A stretch of DNA of 64,000 bases from G963668655 sp963668655 (lineage in GTDB: Bacteria > Myxococcota_A > SURF-8). The first letter of the stretch is position 1, and every line of letters starts with the position of its first letter. Shown piece after piece: positions 18,093 to 25,941 of this stretch. Location of the stretch: positions 558,001 through 622,000 of the forward strand of contig CAXXPQ010000002.1 in the NCBI GenBank assembly GCA_963668655.2, read 5' to 3'. The notes under the pieces are model-generated. The model searched no databases and was not told the DNA's origin. It saw nothing but the letters and a program-made list of their open reading frames with translations. Both the position numbers and the translations under genes were made by a program.

Positions 18093-18329
18093 TTGATACC
18101 GACTTTCGGGCGCAAGGTAGCAGGCGTTGAGAAACGAACCTCCCTTTTTCAGAGTGCGATGGAAGTGGCCAAGGATATTGTCCAAGAGAACTGGAGCCGC
18201 ATCGTGCGCCTGACCATCGGAGCCTCCTACTACGGCCCAGTTTTAGACGGCGCGCGAATCATGGATTTGATTGTCGGGGCGATTGAAATGGAAGAAGATG
18301 CTTCGATTTCCTCCAGCCTCCACTGCTAA
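18093..18329 (+). CDS. Doubtful small ORF next to the phage edge
   Basis: A 78-codon open frame beginning with TTG and lacking a clear ribosome site; an internal ATG at 18162 is an alternative. The central MEVAKDIVQENWSRIVRL looks helix-forming and protein-like, and codon use is not obviously random, so it may be the 3' part of a broken gene. It ends 8 bases before the convergent tail-fibre gene. I recognise no family. Confidence 0.3.
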   Translation: MIPTFGRKVAGVEKRTSLFQSAMEVAKDIVQENWSRIVRLTIGASYYGPVLDGARIMDLIVGAIEMEEDASISSSLHC

Positions 18330-18337
18330 AACAGAGT

Positions 18338-19813
18338 TCACACCGCCACCCTCCGCCGCTTATACTCAATCCGCAACCCAATGAAATGACAGGGATTCGG
18401 CAACGGGTCTAGTTCACTCAGCCGGGCGACGGCATAATAAGTGTAGGCGACGATGCCGCCGGGATAGACCATCTCCTGATCGCTGGTGTCCAGTTCGATG
18501 CCCGCCGCCATGTTGCTGGTGGGGCTTCCGAGCAAACCAACGCTATCCTGCACAACCAGATCGGCGGCAGGATCAGCCGTAAATGTGGATTTCCGGTAGA
18601 CCTTGCAATTGACGTTTGTCGGGTTCGGGTTGCCCGCCTCGTTGGTGAAGAAGAATTTCACCGTATGCAGCTTGGCCTTGTTGATTCCGGGGATGGGGAT
18701 AGCCACTTCGTCCCCGTAGTGCTGCATGTGCCACACCCCATGGCTGTTGCTGAATTCGCAGTCGTCGCTGCGACCGGCGGCGGCCGGGACCGTCCGGATG
18801 AAGATGATGTCCTCGTCGAACTTCACGTCGTCCACGTCGTCGGCGTCGAAAATGACGTCATTCTGAAAAGTCACCGCCCCGGAAAACGTGTCTCCCGCCT
18901 TCAATGCCCTCAGGTTCATGCCGCCCACGAGCGCCGCCAGGGCCGCCTGGACTTCAGCTTGCGACAGCGAAAACGGCGATCCGGAAACGGCTTGCGTCGA
19001 GATGCTGGACGCAGCGTGCGCCCCGGAAGCATTGCCGATGTGGTTCGAAATCGAATCCGCATTGCCTTTGACCGTCTGGTTCGTGCGTCCGGACCCGGCG
19101 ATTTCCTGCAAAGCAGCCTCGACATTGCCGCCGGAGTAGCGGTTTCCGGAGTCCTGGATGGGTACGCTGCTGGCCGCATGGGGGCCGCTGGTGTCGTTCA
19201 GATGGTTGGTGATCTGCTGCTGGAGGTTACTGTCGCCCGACTGGCGGGTGCTGGCCTCCTGCGCGATGGCGTCGGCGTTGGCTTTGACCGTTTCGGTAGT
19301 TCTGCCTGCTCCGGCCAGATTATCGATGGCCTCCGCGTTGCCGTGAACGGTTTCGGTCGTCCGATCCGGCCCGGCCAGTTCGGGGGCTGTTCCTACCGGC
19401 GGCCCGACGTTTATTATCTCCGTCCAGGTACTCTCGCCCGCATTCATCCGGCATTTCGCCAGAAGGACGGCATGCTCCGGCAGGCCCGGGTAGTCCGGAG
19501 CGGCGGCAGGCGTACCTTCCACCACTTCGAAATGCGCCGCGACATTCAGAACCGTGGCCAGATATTCGTGGACGCAGACCACTAGGTCGAGACGCGGGTG
19601 CGCAGCGTCGCCCGGTGGAACCGATACCGAAATGGGACTGTCTTCCTCAATGCGTACACCCTCTGGAGTCAGCAGCACACCCGGATCGATGGTTCCGTCC
19701 GCGTGGACGGTGAATCCTGCGTAGACGCCCGGCGGCAGAATGCCGACCAGCTTGCGGTTCAGATCCGCCGACGAGCGCGGCGAACGATAATCGTGAGTGC
19801 GGGATTGGGTCAT
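18338..19813 (-). CDS. Phage tail-fibre-like protein with internal repeats
   Basis: 491 residues from ATG 19813 (MTQSRTHDYRSP), preceded by GGAGCTTC. The N-terminal 140 residues (NRKLVGILPPGVYAGFTV, later HPRLDLVVCVHEYLA) resemble baseplate-attaching fibre domains. The middle has degenerate repeats: GRTTETV(H/K)xNAxAI three times and a SGxHAASS pair. The rest is beta-rich and carries a putative receptor-facing end. It is the last gene of the late operon, next to host DNA, where host-range genes are usual. No tail-fibre chaperone gene follows it in the window. Confidence 0.7.
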   Translation of the reverse strand: MTQSRTHDYRSPRSSADLNRKLVGILPPGVYAGFTVHADGTIDPGVLLTPEGVRIEEDSPISVSVPPGDAAHPRLDLVVCVHEYLATVLNVAAHFEVVEGTPAAAPDYPGLPEHAVLLAKCRMNAGESTWTEIINVGPPVGTAPELAGPDRTTETVHGNAEAIDNLAGAGRTTETVKANADAIAQEASTRQSGDSNLQQQITNHLNDTSGPHAASSVPIQDSGNRYSGGNVEAALQEIAGSGRTNQTVKGNADSISNHIGNASGAHAASSISTQAVSGSPFSLSQAEVQAALAALVGGMNLRALKAGDTFSGAVTFQNDVIFDADDVDDVKFDEDIIFIRTVPAAAGRSDDCEFSNSHGVWHMQHYGDEVAIPIPGINKAKLHTVKFFFTNEAGNPNPTNVNCKVYRKSTFTADPAADLVVQDSVGLLGSPTSNMAAGIELDTSDQEMVYPGGIVAYTYYAVARLSELDPLPNPCHFIGLRIEYKRRRVAV

Positions 19814-19823
19814 GATGAAGCTC

Positions 19824-20411
19824 CTATTCGAAGATCCAGTCGTCCAGGCTCCCGCCGTCATCCATTTCCCCGCCATCGTCCCAGGTACCCATGACGATGG
19901 TGGTGTCGACGAGCGGCAGCGTGTGCGCCGGTTTCAGTTGTTTTATGGTGTCGTAAAAGACTCGCTGGTCGGCGACCACACCGTCCCAATTGATGATGTG
20001 AACCAGAAAGCGCGACCAGGTGGAGGTTCCCTTGTATGGCTCCAGTACCTCGACGTTGTAGCCGAGTCGGGTCAGCCCTTCGGTCATGCCGGGAATCGTG
20101 CCGCCCTTGCGTTTGATCGTGTGGGCCGCCAGCACGCGCGCCCGCAGGGACTCATCCGACTCGCCCACGCCGCGAAAGACTTGCCGCTGGCGGGCCAGGA
20201 TGTCCAGGTATTTACCGGAAGCGGTGGCCGCAAGCAGCTCCGGGATGATGGCGATGAGCGTCTCGCGTGCTTCGTCCAGCTGCTCTCCCCATATCTCCGC
20301 AAAACGCGCCACCAGGGATTCGGCCCGATCCTTCTTCTTGAGGAAGGTCGGCAAGAGCCACCAGAGGTAGTCGGCCAGTTTCGAGATGCTGTCGGCGGGG
20401 CGATCACTCAT
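19824..20411 (-). CDS. Baseplate/tail protein, P2 gpI / Mu gp48-like
   Basis: 195 residues. It directly follows the baseplate J gene (8-base overlap), the P2-like order J-I-H. The N-terminal helical part (LADYLWWLLPTFLKKKDRAE) and the RGVGESDESLRARVLAAHTI segment with a KGGTIPGMTEGL turn match tail-protein-I-like proteins, which sit at the wedge between J and the fibre. It ends in an acidic Asp/Gly-rich tail. Confidence 0.7.
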   Translation of the reverse strand: MSDRPADSISKLADYLWWLLPTFLKKKDRAESLVARFAEIWGEQLDEARETLIAIIPELLAATASGKYLDILARQRQVFRGVGESDESLRARVLAAHTIKRKGGTIPGMTEGLTRLGYNVEVLEPYKGTSTWSRFLVHIINWDGVVADQRVFYDTIKQLKPAHTLPLVDTTIVMGTWDDGGEMDDGGSLDDWIFE

Positions 20412-21540
20412 GACTGGCCGCCTCCATAATAATGGTCACCGCGCCCAACTCGGGAAACTCGTTCGGGTCGATCTCCACGTCGCCGGTGGGCTGTTCGACG
20501 ATGACCGAGTAAACACCCGGCACAGCCATGACCAGACCGATCAGCTGCGAAACGATCACGTCCTTGCCGACGCCCAGTGCAGTAATACCCAGTGTTGCGT
20601 CCTCAATGTCGCCGAAGAAAATCGACAGCCTTCGGCGGATTTCCTGTTCGAGCGTCACCGTATCGAAGCCGGAGCGCGGCGTGATGCGGAACGAGACAGG
20701 CACCGATACGATGACGGGCGCGCGCACCAGCGCGTCAGCGGTAATGGGCCGGTTGGCGACCACCACCTGCTGCACCACATCGATCAGCGTCGGATCGGGA
20801 GATCCGGCCTCGCCCATGATGTAAATATCCACCGTTCCTTCTCCACGCGGCAGGGTATCGTCCACAAAGGCCGATTTCACACCGGGAACAGACAGCGCCC
20901 AGGACACATACGCCGCCGCCGTGCCGCCCTGAGATAGTTCCTCCCAGGCCAGAAAACAACGCTGGCGCAGTTCGGAGTCGGACTCTTCATCCACACCCAC
21001 GGTCGTGATCCAGTCCGTATCGTTGGTTACGGTGGAAATACCCGTGATGTAGGTCTTCATCTTCGTGATGGAGGCCGGGCCGACGTTGAAACTGGAACCG
21101 GCGCTTTCCGCTATCACCGGTACCTGGACGGAAATCTGACCACTTTCGAGAATGGCGTCCTCGGTTGTGAAGAACCGGTACTCCCTGCCGGATTGATCCT
21201 TGGGCGTCGTGACGATGGAACCGGTCGGGATGGGGATGTTGGTGTTTTTCGCAACTGGTCGTGCATAGACAACCCGACCCTCGGTCTTGATGGCCGGTTT
21301 GCGTTCCAGTCCGTACTCACGCGCCTTGCGATCCAGCCAGATGCCGGTGGCCGTGTCGAGAAAACCCTGCTTCAGCATCTCGGCTCCGAAGGCGTAGAGT
21401 TCGCCGACGACCTCGGCTACCACTTCGGTCAGGGTACGGACCACGGAGCCGATGTTAAAGTTGGTGAGTCCCGTCCGCTGGCCGATGGCGGTCAGCATGG
21501 AGGAGACGAGTTCAGTATAGGTCTTGATCTGCGGGGCCAT
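20404..21540 (-). CDS. Baseplate J-like protein
   Basis: 378 residues. The baseplate_J architecture is visible: N-terminal YTELVSSMLTAIGQRTGLTN, the strand-rich GSIVTTPKDQSGREYRFFTT region, GGTDxES-type TVGVDEESDSELRQRCFLAW, and a C-terminal GKDVIVSQLIGLVMAVPGVY. It is the wedge protein of contractile baseplates (T4 gp6/P2 gpJ). It overlaps the upstream W/gp25-like gene by one base and the downstream tail gene by 8, so translation is coupled. Confidence 0.92.
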   Translation of the reverse strand: MAPQIKTYTELVSSMLTAIGQRTGLTNFNIGSVVRTLTEVVAEVVGELYAFGAEMLKQGFLDTATGIWLDRKAREYGLERKPAIKTEGRVVYARPVAKNTNIPIPTGSIVTTPKDQSGREYRFFTTEDAILESGQISVQVPVIAESAGSSFNVGPASITKMKTYITGISTVTNDTDWITTVGVDEESDSELRQRCFLAWEELSQGGTAAAYVSWALSVPGVKSAFVDDTLPRGEGTVDIYIMGEAGSPDPTLIDVVQQVVVANRPITADALVRAPVIVSVPVSFRITPRSGFDTVTLEQEIRRRLSIFFGDIEDATLGITALGVGKDVIVSQLIGLVMAVPGVYSVIVEQPTGDVEIDPNEFPELGAVTIIMEAASHE

Positions 21541-21968
21541 CAGATATCTCCCTGCCCGGCATTGGCCTGCCAGGTAATGTTCAAACGGTTGGTAAAGTCT
21601 TCACCGAGCGGGACGAAGGACACCCGGAAACTGGCTTCCCGCCCACTGCGATCCGCCGTCACCTGTACGGAATCCGGTTCGATGCGCGGAGCAACGGACG
21701 GATCGTAGGTTAAGACGTCCGCGATGGCACGGGCGACCAGCTGCTCGAAGTCGGGCCGGTCTTCCTCGCCGAATAGTCGCGGCACGCCCGCCCCGTAATC
21801 CGGATGACCGAAAAGATCGCCCGGCAGCGTGTCCAGCAGATGATGGACATCCTGAAGCAGCGTCGTCCGTCCATCGGGCGTAATGGCCAGATCGCCGGTC
21901 GCTCCGACCTGGAGATCGCCGTCATCATCCAGCAGAAGATCGATACCGAGATTTTCAAATCGCGTCAT
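21540..21968 (-). CDS. Baseplate wedge protein, gpW/gp25-like
   Basis: 142 residues from the second of two adjacent ATGs (21968), which has GGGAGG at six-base spacing. The gp25/GPW fold is seen in LLLDDDGDLQVGATGDLAI, GRTTLLQDVHHLLDTLPGDL and the conserved FGHPDYGAGVPRLFGE. It is the baseplate wedge component that initiates sheath assembly. Its start region overlaps the stop of the upstream 308-residue gene. Confidence 0.85.
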   Translation of the reverse strand: MTRFENLGIDLLLDDDGDLQVGATGDLAITPDGRTTLLQDVHHLLDTLPGDLFGHPDYGAGVPRLFGEEDRPDFEQLVARAIADVLTYDPSVAPRIEPDSVQVTADRSGREASFRVSFVPLGEDFTNRLNITWQANAGQGDI

Positions 21969-21970
21969 CA

Positions 21971-22897
21971 TCAACCTCCCAACAGTTCCACGACCGGCCC
22001 GAAATCCGCTGTGGCGGCCAGCAGGCAGGTTCCGGCAACCCATGATTCATAATTCCAGGGAGGGACATCCGTTGCTGTTTCAGCCTGCGCAATGAGATCG
22101 TCGACACCGCTTCCATCGATCTGCAGGACGTACAAGCCCGCCGACTCGATCAGCGCCGTGATGGCGTCCACCAGGGACTGGATTTCGTCGGCGATGGCGG
22201 CCAGAAGCGCGGCCTTCTCGGAGATGATCTCGGCCAGGGCGTCCAGCATATTGGCGTAGTCGTCGGTGACATTCAGCATGCCCATGGCCTGCATCAGGAT
22301 CTCGGCCAGCCGGGCGAAGGGCGGGCAGACCTCTCCCAATCGCACGGATTCCCAATCGGGCGGTGTGCCCATGCTGTTTTCGATGCGAGTCGGGATATCG
22401 AAGCCATACTCGTCCTCCTCCCAATCCAGATCCGGCTTGCCGAAGAGCATGGCCAAAAGGCGCAGCAGGCGATAGAGATCCGGCAGGTCGTTGGCTCCCA
22501 CCACGAAGAGCATGGCCGACATCTGCGCGTTTTCTTCAAACTGCGGACGGTTGCTGTCGCCGATATCCTCGAAGCTGGCCTTCCAGCGCGAGAGGAATCC
22601 GTGCAGACCGTCCGGGCTGCCTCCGGTGAAGAACGGTCCCTTGTCCAGGTAAAAGTAGATGCCGGTCTGCAAGAGGTTATAGATCTGGTTGATGAGTTCC
22701 TGAATGATGGCGATGAGCGCTTGTATGGCGGCATGCATGGCGTCGGCCATGAAGGATACGAGTTGGGCGAGCGTTTCCAACAAACCTGCCAGGGTATCCA
22801 GCAGGCCGGAGAGCGTCCCGGCGGCTTCGTTCACCGCATTGAGGGCGGGCGGCACGCCCGGTATCATGGCCAGGTTGAAGGGGCGCCACTCAGGCAT
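21971..22897 (-). CDS. Large helical baseplate-region protein, unknown family
   Basis: 308 residues from ATG 22897 (MPEWRPFNL), preceded by AAGGAGGAG. Residues 22-85 are a repetitive amphipathic helix (TLSGLLDTLAGLLETLAQLV), and another long helix (LAEIISEKAALLAAIADEIQ) lies near the end; alanine/leucine-rich segments could contact membranes. Its position between a small coiled-coil gene and the W-like wedge gene suggests a baseplate or hub accessory role. No family is recognised. Confidence 0.6.
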   Translation of the reverse strand: MPEWRPFNLAMIPGVPPALNAVNEAAGTLSGLLDTLAGLLETLAQLVSFMADAMHAAIQALIAIIQELINQIYNLLQTGIYFYLDKGPFFTGGSPDGLHGFLSRWKASFEDIGDSNRPQFEENAQMSAMLFVVGANDLPDLYRLLRLLAMLFGKPDLDWEEDEYGFDIPTRIENSMGTPPDWESVRLGEVCPPFARLAEILMQAMGMLNVTDDYANMLDALAEIISEKAALLAAIADEIQSLVDAITALIESAGLYVLQIDGSGVDDLIAQAETATDVPPWNYESWVAGTCLLAATADFGPVVELLGG

Positions 22898-23069
22898 CAG
22901 GCTCCTCCTTCGGCTTCTGATTGATCGCGATAGCGGTCTTGGCCATGCCTTCGACAGCCTTGGCCTGCGCCTCAACGATCTGAGGCAGGATGGCGCTCAA
23001 TCGCTCGGTCACCTCGCGTAAACGTTCAGCCAGGCCGATGGTTTTCGGTTGTTTCCAGTTCGCTTTCAT
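22890..23069 (-). CDS. Small helical phage protein
   Basis: A 59-residue gene. Its ATG (23069) overlaps the stop of the upstream gene as ATGA, and its own stop lies inside the start of the next gene, so it is embedded in a chain of coupled translation. The sequence is one long amphipathic helix (LAERLREVTERLSAILPQIV). Function is unknown; it is probably a baseplate or hub helper. Confidence 0.65.
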   Translation of the reverse strand: MKANWKQPKTIGLAERLREVTERLSAILPQIVEAQAKAVEGMAKTAIAINQKPKEEPDA

Positions 23070-23302
23070 GTCACCAAGTTCGGCTCCTCATCGATCTCCG
23101 CGTTGGTCACGATGTGCTCGCAGATCGGCCCCAGCACCTCGGCGATGGCCGTGCCGATATTTCGGTAACCGTCGCGAAGTTTCTGTTTGGATGCCTCGTC
23201 GGGGAGCGTGTCGATCAGGGACTCGTTCAGTTCCTCCAGCTTTGCCGCTACCGCATCGACCATCGCCTGCTTCGTTGCATTTTGTCCGTCCGTCAGTGCC
23301 AT
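23066..23302 (-). CDS. Small helical phage protein
   Basis: 78 residues from ATG 23302 (MALTDGQNATKQ). A GTG two codons earlier is possible. It is strongly helical (AMVDAVAAKLEELNESLIDTL) with an acidic C-terminus. It lies between the spike gene and another small helical gene in a coupled run. In P2-like and Mu-like phages small unassigned proteins occur here; the function is unknown. Confidence 0.65.
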   Translation of the reverse strand: MALTDGQNATKQAMVDAVAAKLEELNESLIDTLPDEASKQKLRDGYRNIGTAIAEVLGPICEHIVTNAEIDEEPNLVT

Positions 23303-23304
23303 CG

Positions 23305-24471
23305 TCACACCTGTGAAATAAAGACCTTCGTGCTCAAGAGCTGCGCCATGGCGGAATCCGCCGCCGCCAGCGCTGCCGCCACCGCCGGATTGGGAGCAAT
23401 GGGCGCACCGAGGTTGCCCGTGCCGAGAGGCACGGTTTTGAGCACGGTCAGGATCGTGTTTAAGATGATTTGCAGGGGCATGCCGCAGGCCGCCGGTTGC
23501 CCCGCCGCCGATATCCCACCCAGTTGAACTGGGCCGGAGGCGACCGAGCCCAGATTGATCATGGCGGGCGGCGTGGGGATGTTGGCTCCGATATTGATCT
23601 GGCCTCCCATGGCATCGAGAGCCAGAAAGCCGGGGGCATTGACCAGCACCTGGTAGGCCGCCTGCGGAGCCGTGGGTGCAATACCGGGCGTTGCGGCCAC
23701 CAGGATCTCGTAGCCGCCGCCCACCACTTCACGTTTGTTGAAAGTCGTGGCGACCGACACGCCGCCTGCGACCTGCTGCGAGACAGATCCAGCCACCTTC
23801 TGTTTGAAGGAGCCGCCCACTTTTTGGGTCAGATCACCTTTCGTATGTTCTGTCAGCGCGCCGCACTGAATGAAGGCTTCCCTATTGACCTGCAGGTTCC
23901 AGGCATCGCAGGATATGTTTTCCGCGCCGTCCACCTGTGATTGGCGCTTGCCCTGCACCCGTTTGATCTCGTTGCCAACGGTATGCTCCTGGCGCTTGTC
24001 GGTCGTGATCAGTTTCAGTGAGGCGCAGGAGAGGACGATTTCGTTGGCGTGGGGCTTCAGTTCGATCTTCTGGCCCTGCTTGCCCCGGATGGCAATCGTA
24101 CCGGAGGTGAACCCGGCGGGAGCCTTGTTGCCGTAAAAAATGGGCGATTCGACGTAGGGACGGGTCACATCGCCATCGTGAAAGGATACCGTGACCTCCG
24201 CGCCGACTTCCGGAAGTGCGAAGATTCCGTAGCCGTCCTGGGCGAAGAGCGAGGCCACCGGAACCTTGGGCATCGACAAACCCTGCTCGCCGGATTCCTC
24301 ATCGGCTCCGACGACCACATCCACCCGGTAGTAATTCTCGGAATCCTCATCATCATCGTGAACCGCCACCACCTTGCCCAGCAGTGACGGGCGAAAATGC
24401 TTGCGCAGATCCGGATGCAGACCCTCGATCAGAGCGCGGAGTTCAGCTGCCAGGTTGCCGCGATCAGGCAT
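23305..24471 (-). CDS. Baseplate spike protein, gpV-like
   Basis: 388 residues from ATG 24471 (MPDRGNLAAELRAL). An N-terminal OB-fold part has the typical IxGxVxxVxD pattern (LLGKVVAVHDDDEDSENYYR), followed by LPEVGAEVTVSFHDGDVTRPYVE-type strands shared by gpV/gp45/VgrG spikes. A beta-helical stretch with many short repeats (THTVGNEI, QKVGGSFKQKVAGSVSQQVAGG) forms the needle. A hydrophobic Gly/Pro/Ala-rich tail (from about 320) is an extra part that may bind membrane or a tip protein. Confidence 0.85.
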   Translation of the reverse strand: MPDRGNLAAELRALIEGLHPDLRKHFRPSLLGKVVAVHDDDEDSENYYRVDVVVGADEESGEQGLSMPKVPVASLFAQDGYGIFALPEVGAEVTVSFHDGDVTRPYVESPIFYGNKAPAGFTSGTIAIRGKQGQKIELKPHANEIVLSCASLKLITTDKRQEHTVGNEIKRVQGKRQSQVDGAENISCDAWNLQVNREAFIQCGALTEHTKGDLTQKVGGSFKQKVAGSVSQQVAGGVSVATTFNKREVVGGGYEILVAATPGIAPTAPQAAYQVLVNAPGFLALDAMGGQINIGANIPTPPAMINLGSVASGPVQLGGISAAGQPAACGMPLQIILNTILTVLKTVPLGTGNLGAPIAPNPAVAAALAAADSAMAQLLSTKVFISQV

Positions 24472-25255
24472 GGTCCACCTCGACCACCCACAAACGGCTG
24501 CGCGCGCCCTCACCGAAGAGCCCAACCGTGTGGCAAACCTGCTCAATGAAATAGCGGATCTCGCTGCCATCCCGGTCGAAGACGGAAATGACCTGCGAGT
24601 GCCAGAGCGGCGCGCCCATGACTGTCAGCAGAAAGCGATTGCCGGGCAACTGCTTAAACGCTATGACATCCTCACCGTGAGTGAACGACGCGGCGGACTC
24701 CTGCTCCAGATCGCGTGGCCCCCAGTGAAAGCCACCAGTGGGATCGCACCAGAAGTCGTGCTCGAGTTCGAGACGACGATTGAGGTACTGGATGGCCTCC
24801 ACAATCGTGCTGTCGTGCAGAGGCAATTTATCCAGGATGGCGTCGCAGGACACAATATCTTGTGTGGCGAAGCCGCAGTCGCCCACTAGATGTTCGATAA
24901 TGGCGGTTGCTTCCTCGTCCTGGTAGGTGCGGGTAATGTACGTATCCGACAGCGCCCGGCCACGGCACAGCCCCAATAGTTTCAGGTTCTCCCGCTGACA
25001 AACTTGCAGCACGGTCCCGTCGAAGAGCGGCGAAAGTTCCTTACCGCGCCAGCCCCATTTGACGAGCAACGGATCGCCATCAGCCGCACCATCTTTCCAC
25101 TCGAAACGCAGGTTGGACAGGTCCAGGTAGGCCGTGGCCACCGGTTGCGAACGCGCCGCCGCGATTTCCATCTGCCGCACCGTGCCGATACGCGTCCGCT
25201 CACCAATCGTCACCTCGATTTCAGGGGCATCCCATGTCGAGACATTCCAACTCAT
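24464..25255 (-). CDS. Tail hub protein, gpD / late-control-D-like
   Basis: 263 residues. It is placed directly upstream of the gpV-like spike, as gpD is in P2-like baseplates. It has the strand-rich YLDLSNLRFEWKDGAADGD start, LLVKWGWRGKELSPLFDGTV and a central TYQDEEATAIIEHLVGDCGF, typical of the gp27/gpD hub that trimerises around the spike. Overlaps of 8 and 4 bases with its neighbours indicate coupled translation. Confidence 0.75.
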   Translation of the reverse strand: MSWNVSTWDAPEIEVTIGERTRIGTVRQMEIAAARSQPVATAYLDLSNLRFEWKDGAADGDPLLVKWGWRGKELSPLFDGTVLQVCQRENLKLLGLCRGRALSDTYITRTYQDEEATAIIEHLVGDCGFATQDIVSCDAILDKLPLHDSTIVEAIQYLNRRLELEHDFWCDPTGGFHWGPRDLEQESAASFTHGEDVIAFKQLPGNRFLLTVMGAPLWHSQVISVFDRDGSEIRYFIEQVCHTVGLFGEGARSRLWVVEVDHA

Positions 25256-25941
25256 GGTCCACCTCCCATGGCATCGGACTTGCCCGCCCGGTAGGCGGCG
25301 GCCAGCGGATCTTCCTCGCCCACGGCGTCGTTGTGGGCCGCGTCGGCCTGGCTGTCCTGCTGGACGGCCTGCTGGGCCTCCTGCGTCGCCTGCTGTTTCT
25401 GGACAGCCTCGCGGCCGCGTCGTTCCACCTGGCGGGCCACCGGCTCGAATTCGACGAAGGTGAGGCTCAGTTCCAGATCGGTGGATCCGGGCTGATCGGA
25501 GACATCCAGCCCCTTGAACAGCACCGTTTTGATGCCGCAGGCGTCGGTGAGCGGCGACTGGATGGAAAAGACGGTCGGCACGGCATAGGATGCCGAAGCG
25601 GTGCTTTCACCATCACCCACCGGATCCGAGCGATCACGAAAAGCCGACTGCAGGGTCTGATACTGCTCCATGGCGGATTTAATCACCTGGCCGGAGCGAT
25701 CCTCTTCATCCACCAGTTGCAGCGAGATGGAGATCTCCGTGTCTTCGTAGCCCACCGCCTGCTTGATCTTGCCCGAGCGTCCAGGGATGTCGGCCTCGTC
25801 CACCTTGACCGACTGGCGGATGGCCATCTGGCGATGGGGAACCGGAAAACGGAATCGCACATCGGCGATATCGGGCGTGCCGTCCGATTTGACGGAGCCC
25901 AGCGTCACCACCTGAAACTGTTCGTTACGAATCTCAGGCAT
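25252..25941 (-). CDS. Baseplate/tail protein of unknown family
   Basis: 229 residues. The first 160 are beta-rich (PDIADVRFRFPVPHRQ, DTEISISLQLVDEEDRSG) and contain KVDEADIPGRSGKIKQAVGY, reminiscent of the first domain of LysM-type baseplate adaptor proteins (T4 gp53 / PBSX XkdP region). The last 60 are Gln/Ala/Asp-rich and disordered. It lies between tape measure and hub, where such adaptor proteins are expected. No LysM domain is obvious. Confidence 0.55.
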   Translation of the reverse strand: MPEIRNEQFQVVTLGSVKSDGTPDIADVRFRFPVPHRQMAIRQSVKVDEADIPGRSGKIKQAVGYEDTEISISLQLVDEEDRSGQVIKSAMEQYQTLQSAFRDRSDPVGDGESTASASYAVPTVFSIQSPLTDACGIKTVLFKGLDVSDQPGSTDLELSLTFVEFEPVARQVERRGREAVQKQQATQEAQQAVQQDSQADAAHNDAVGEEDPLAAAYRAGKSDAMGGGP

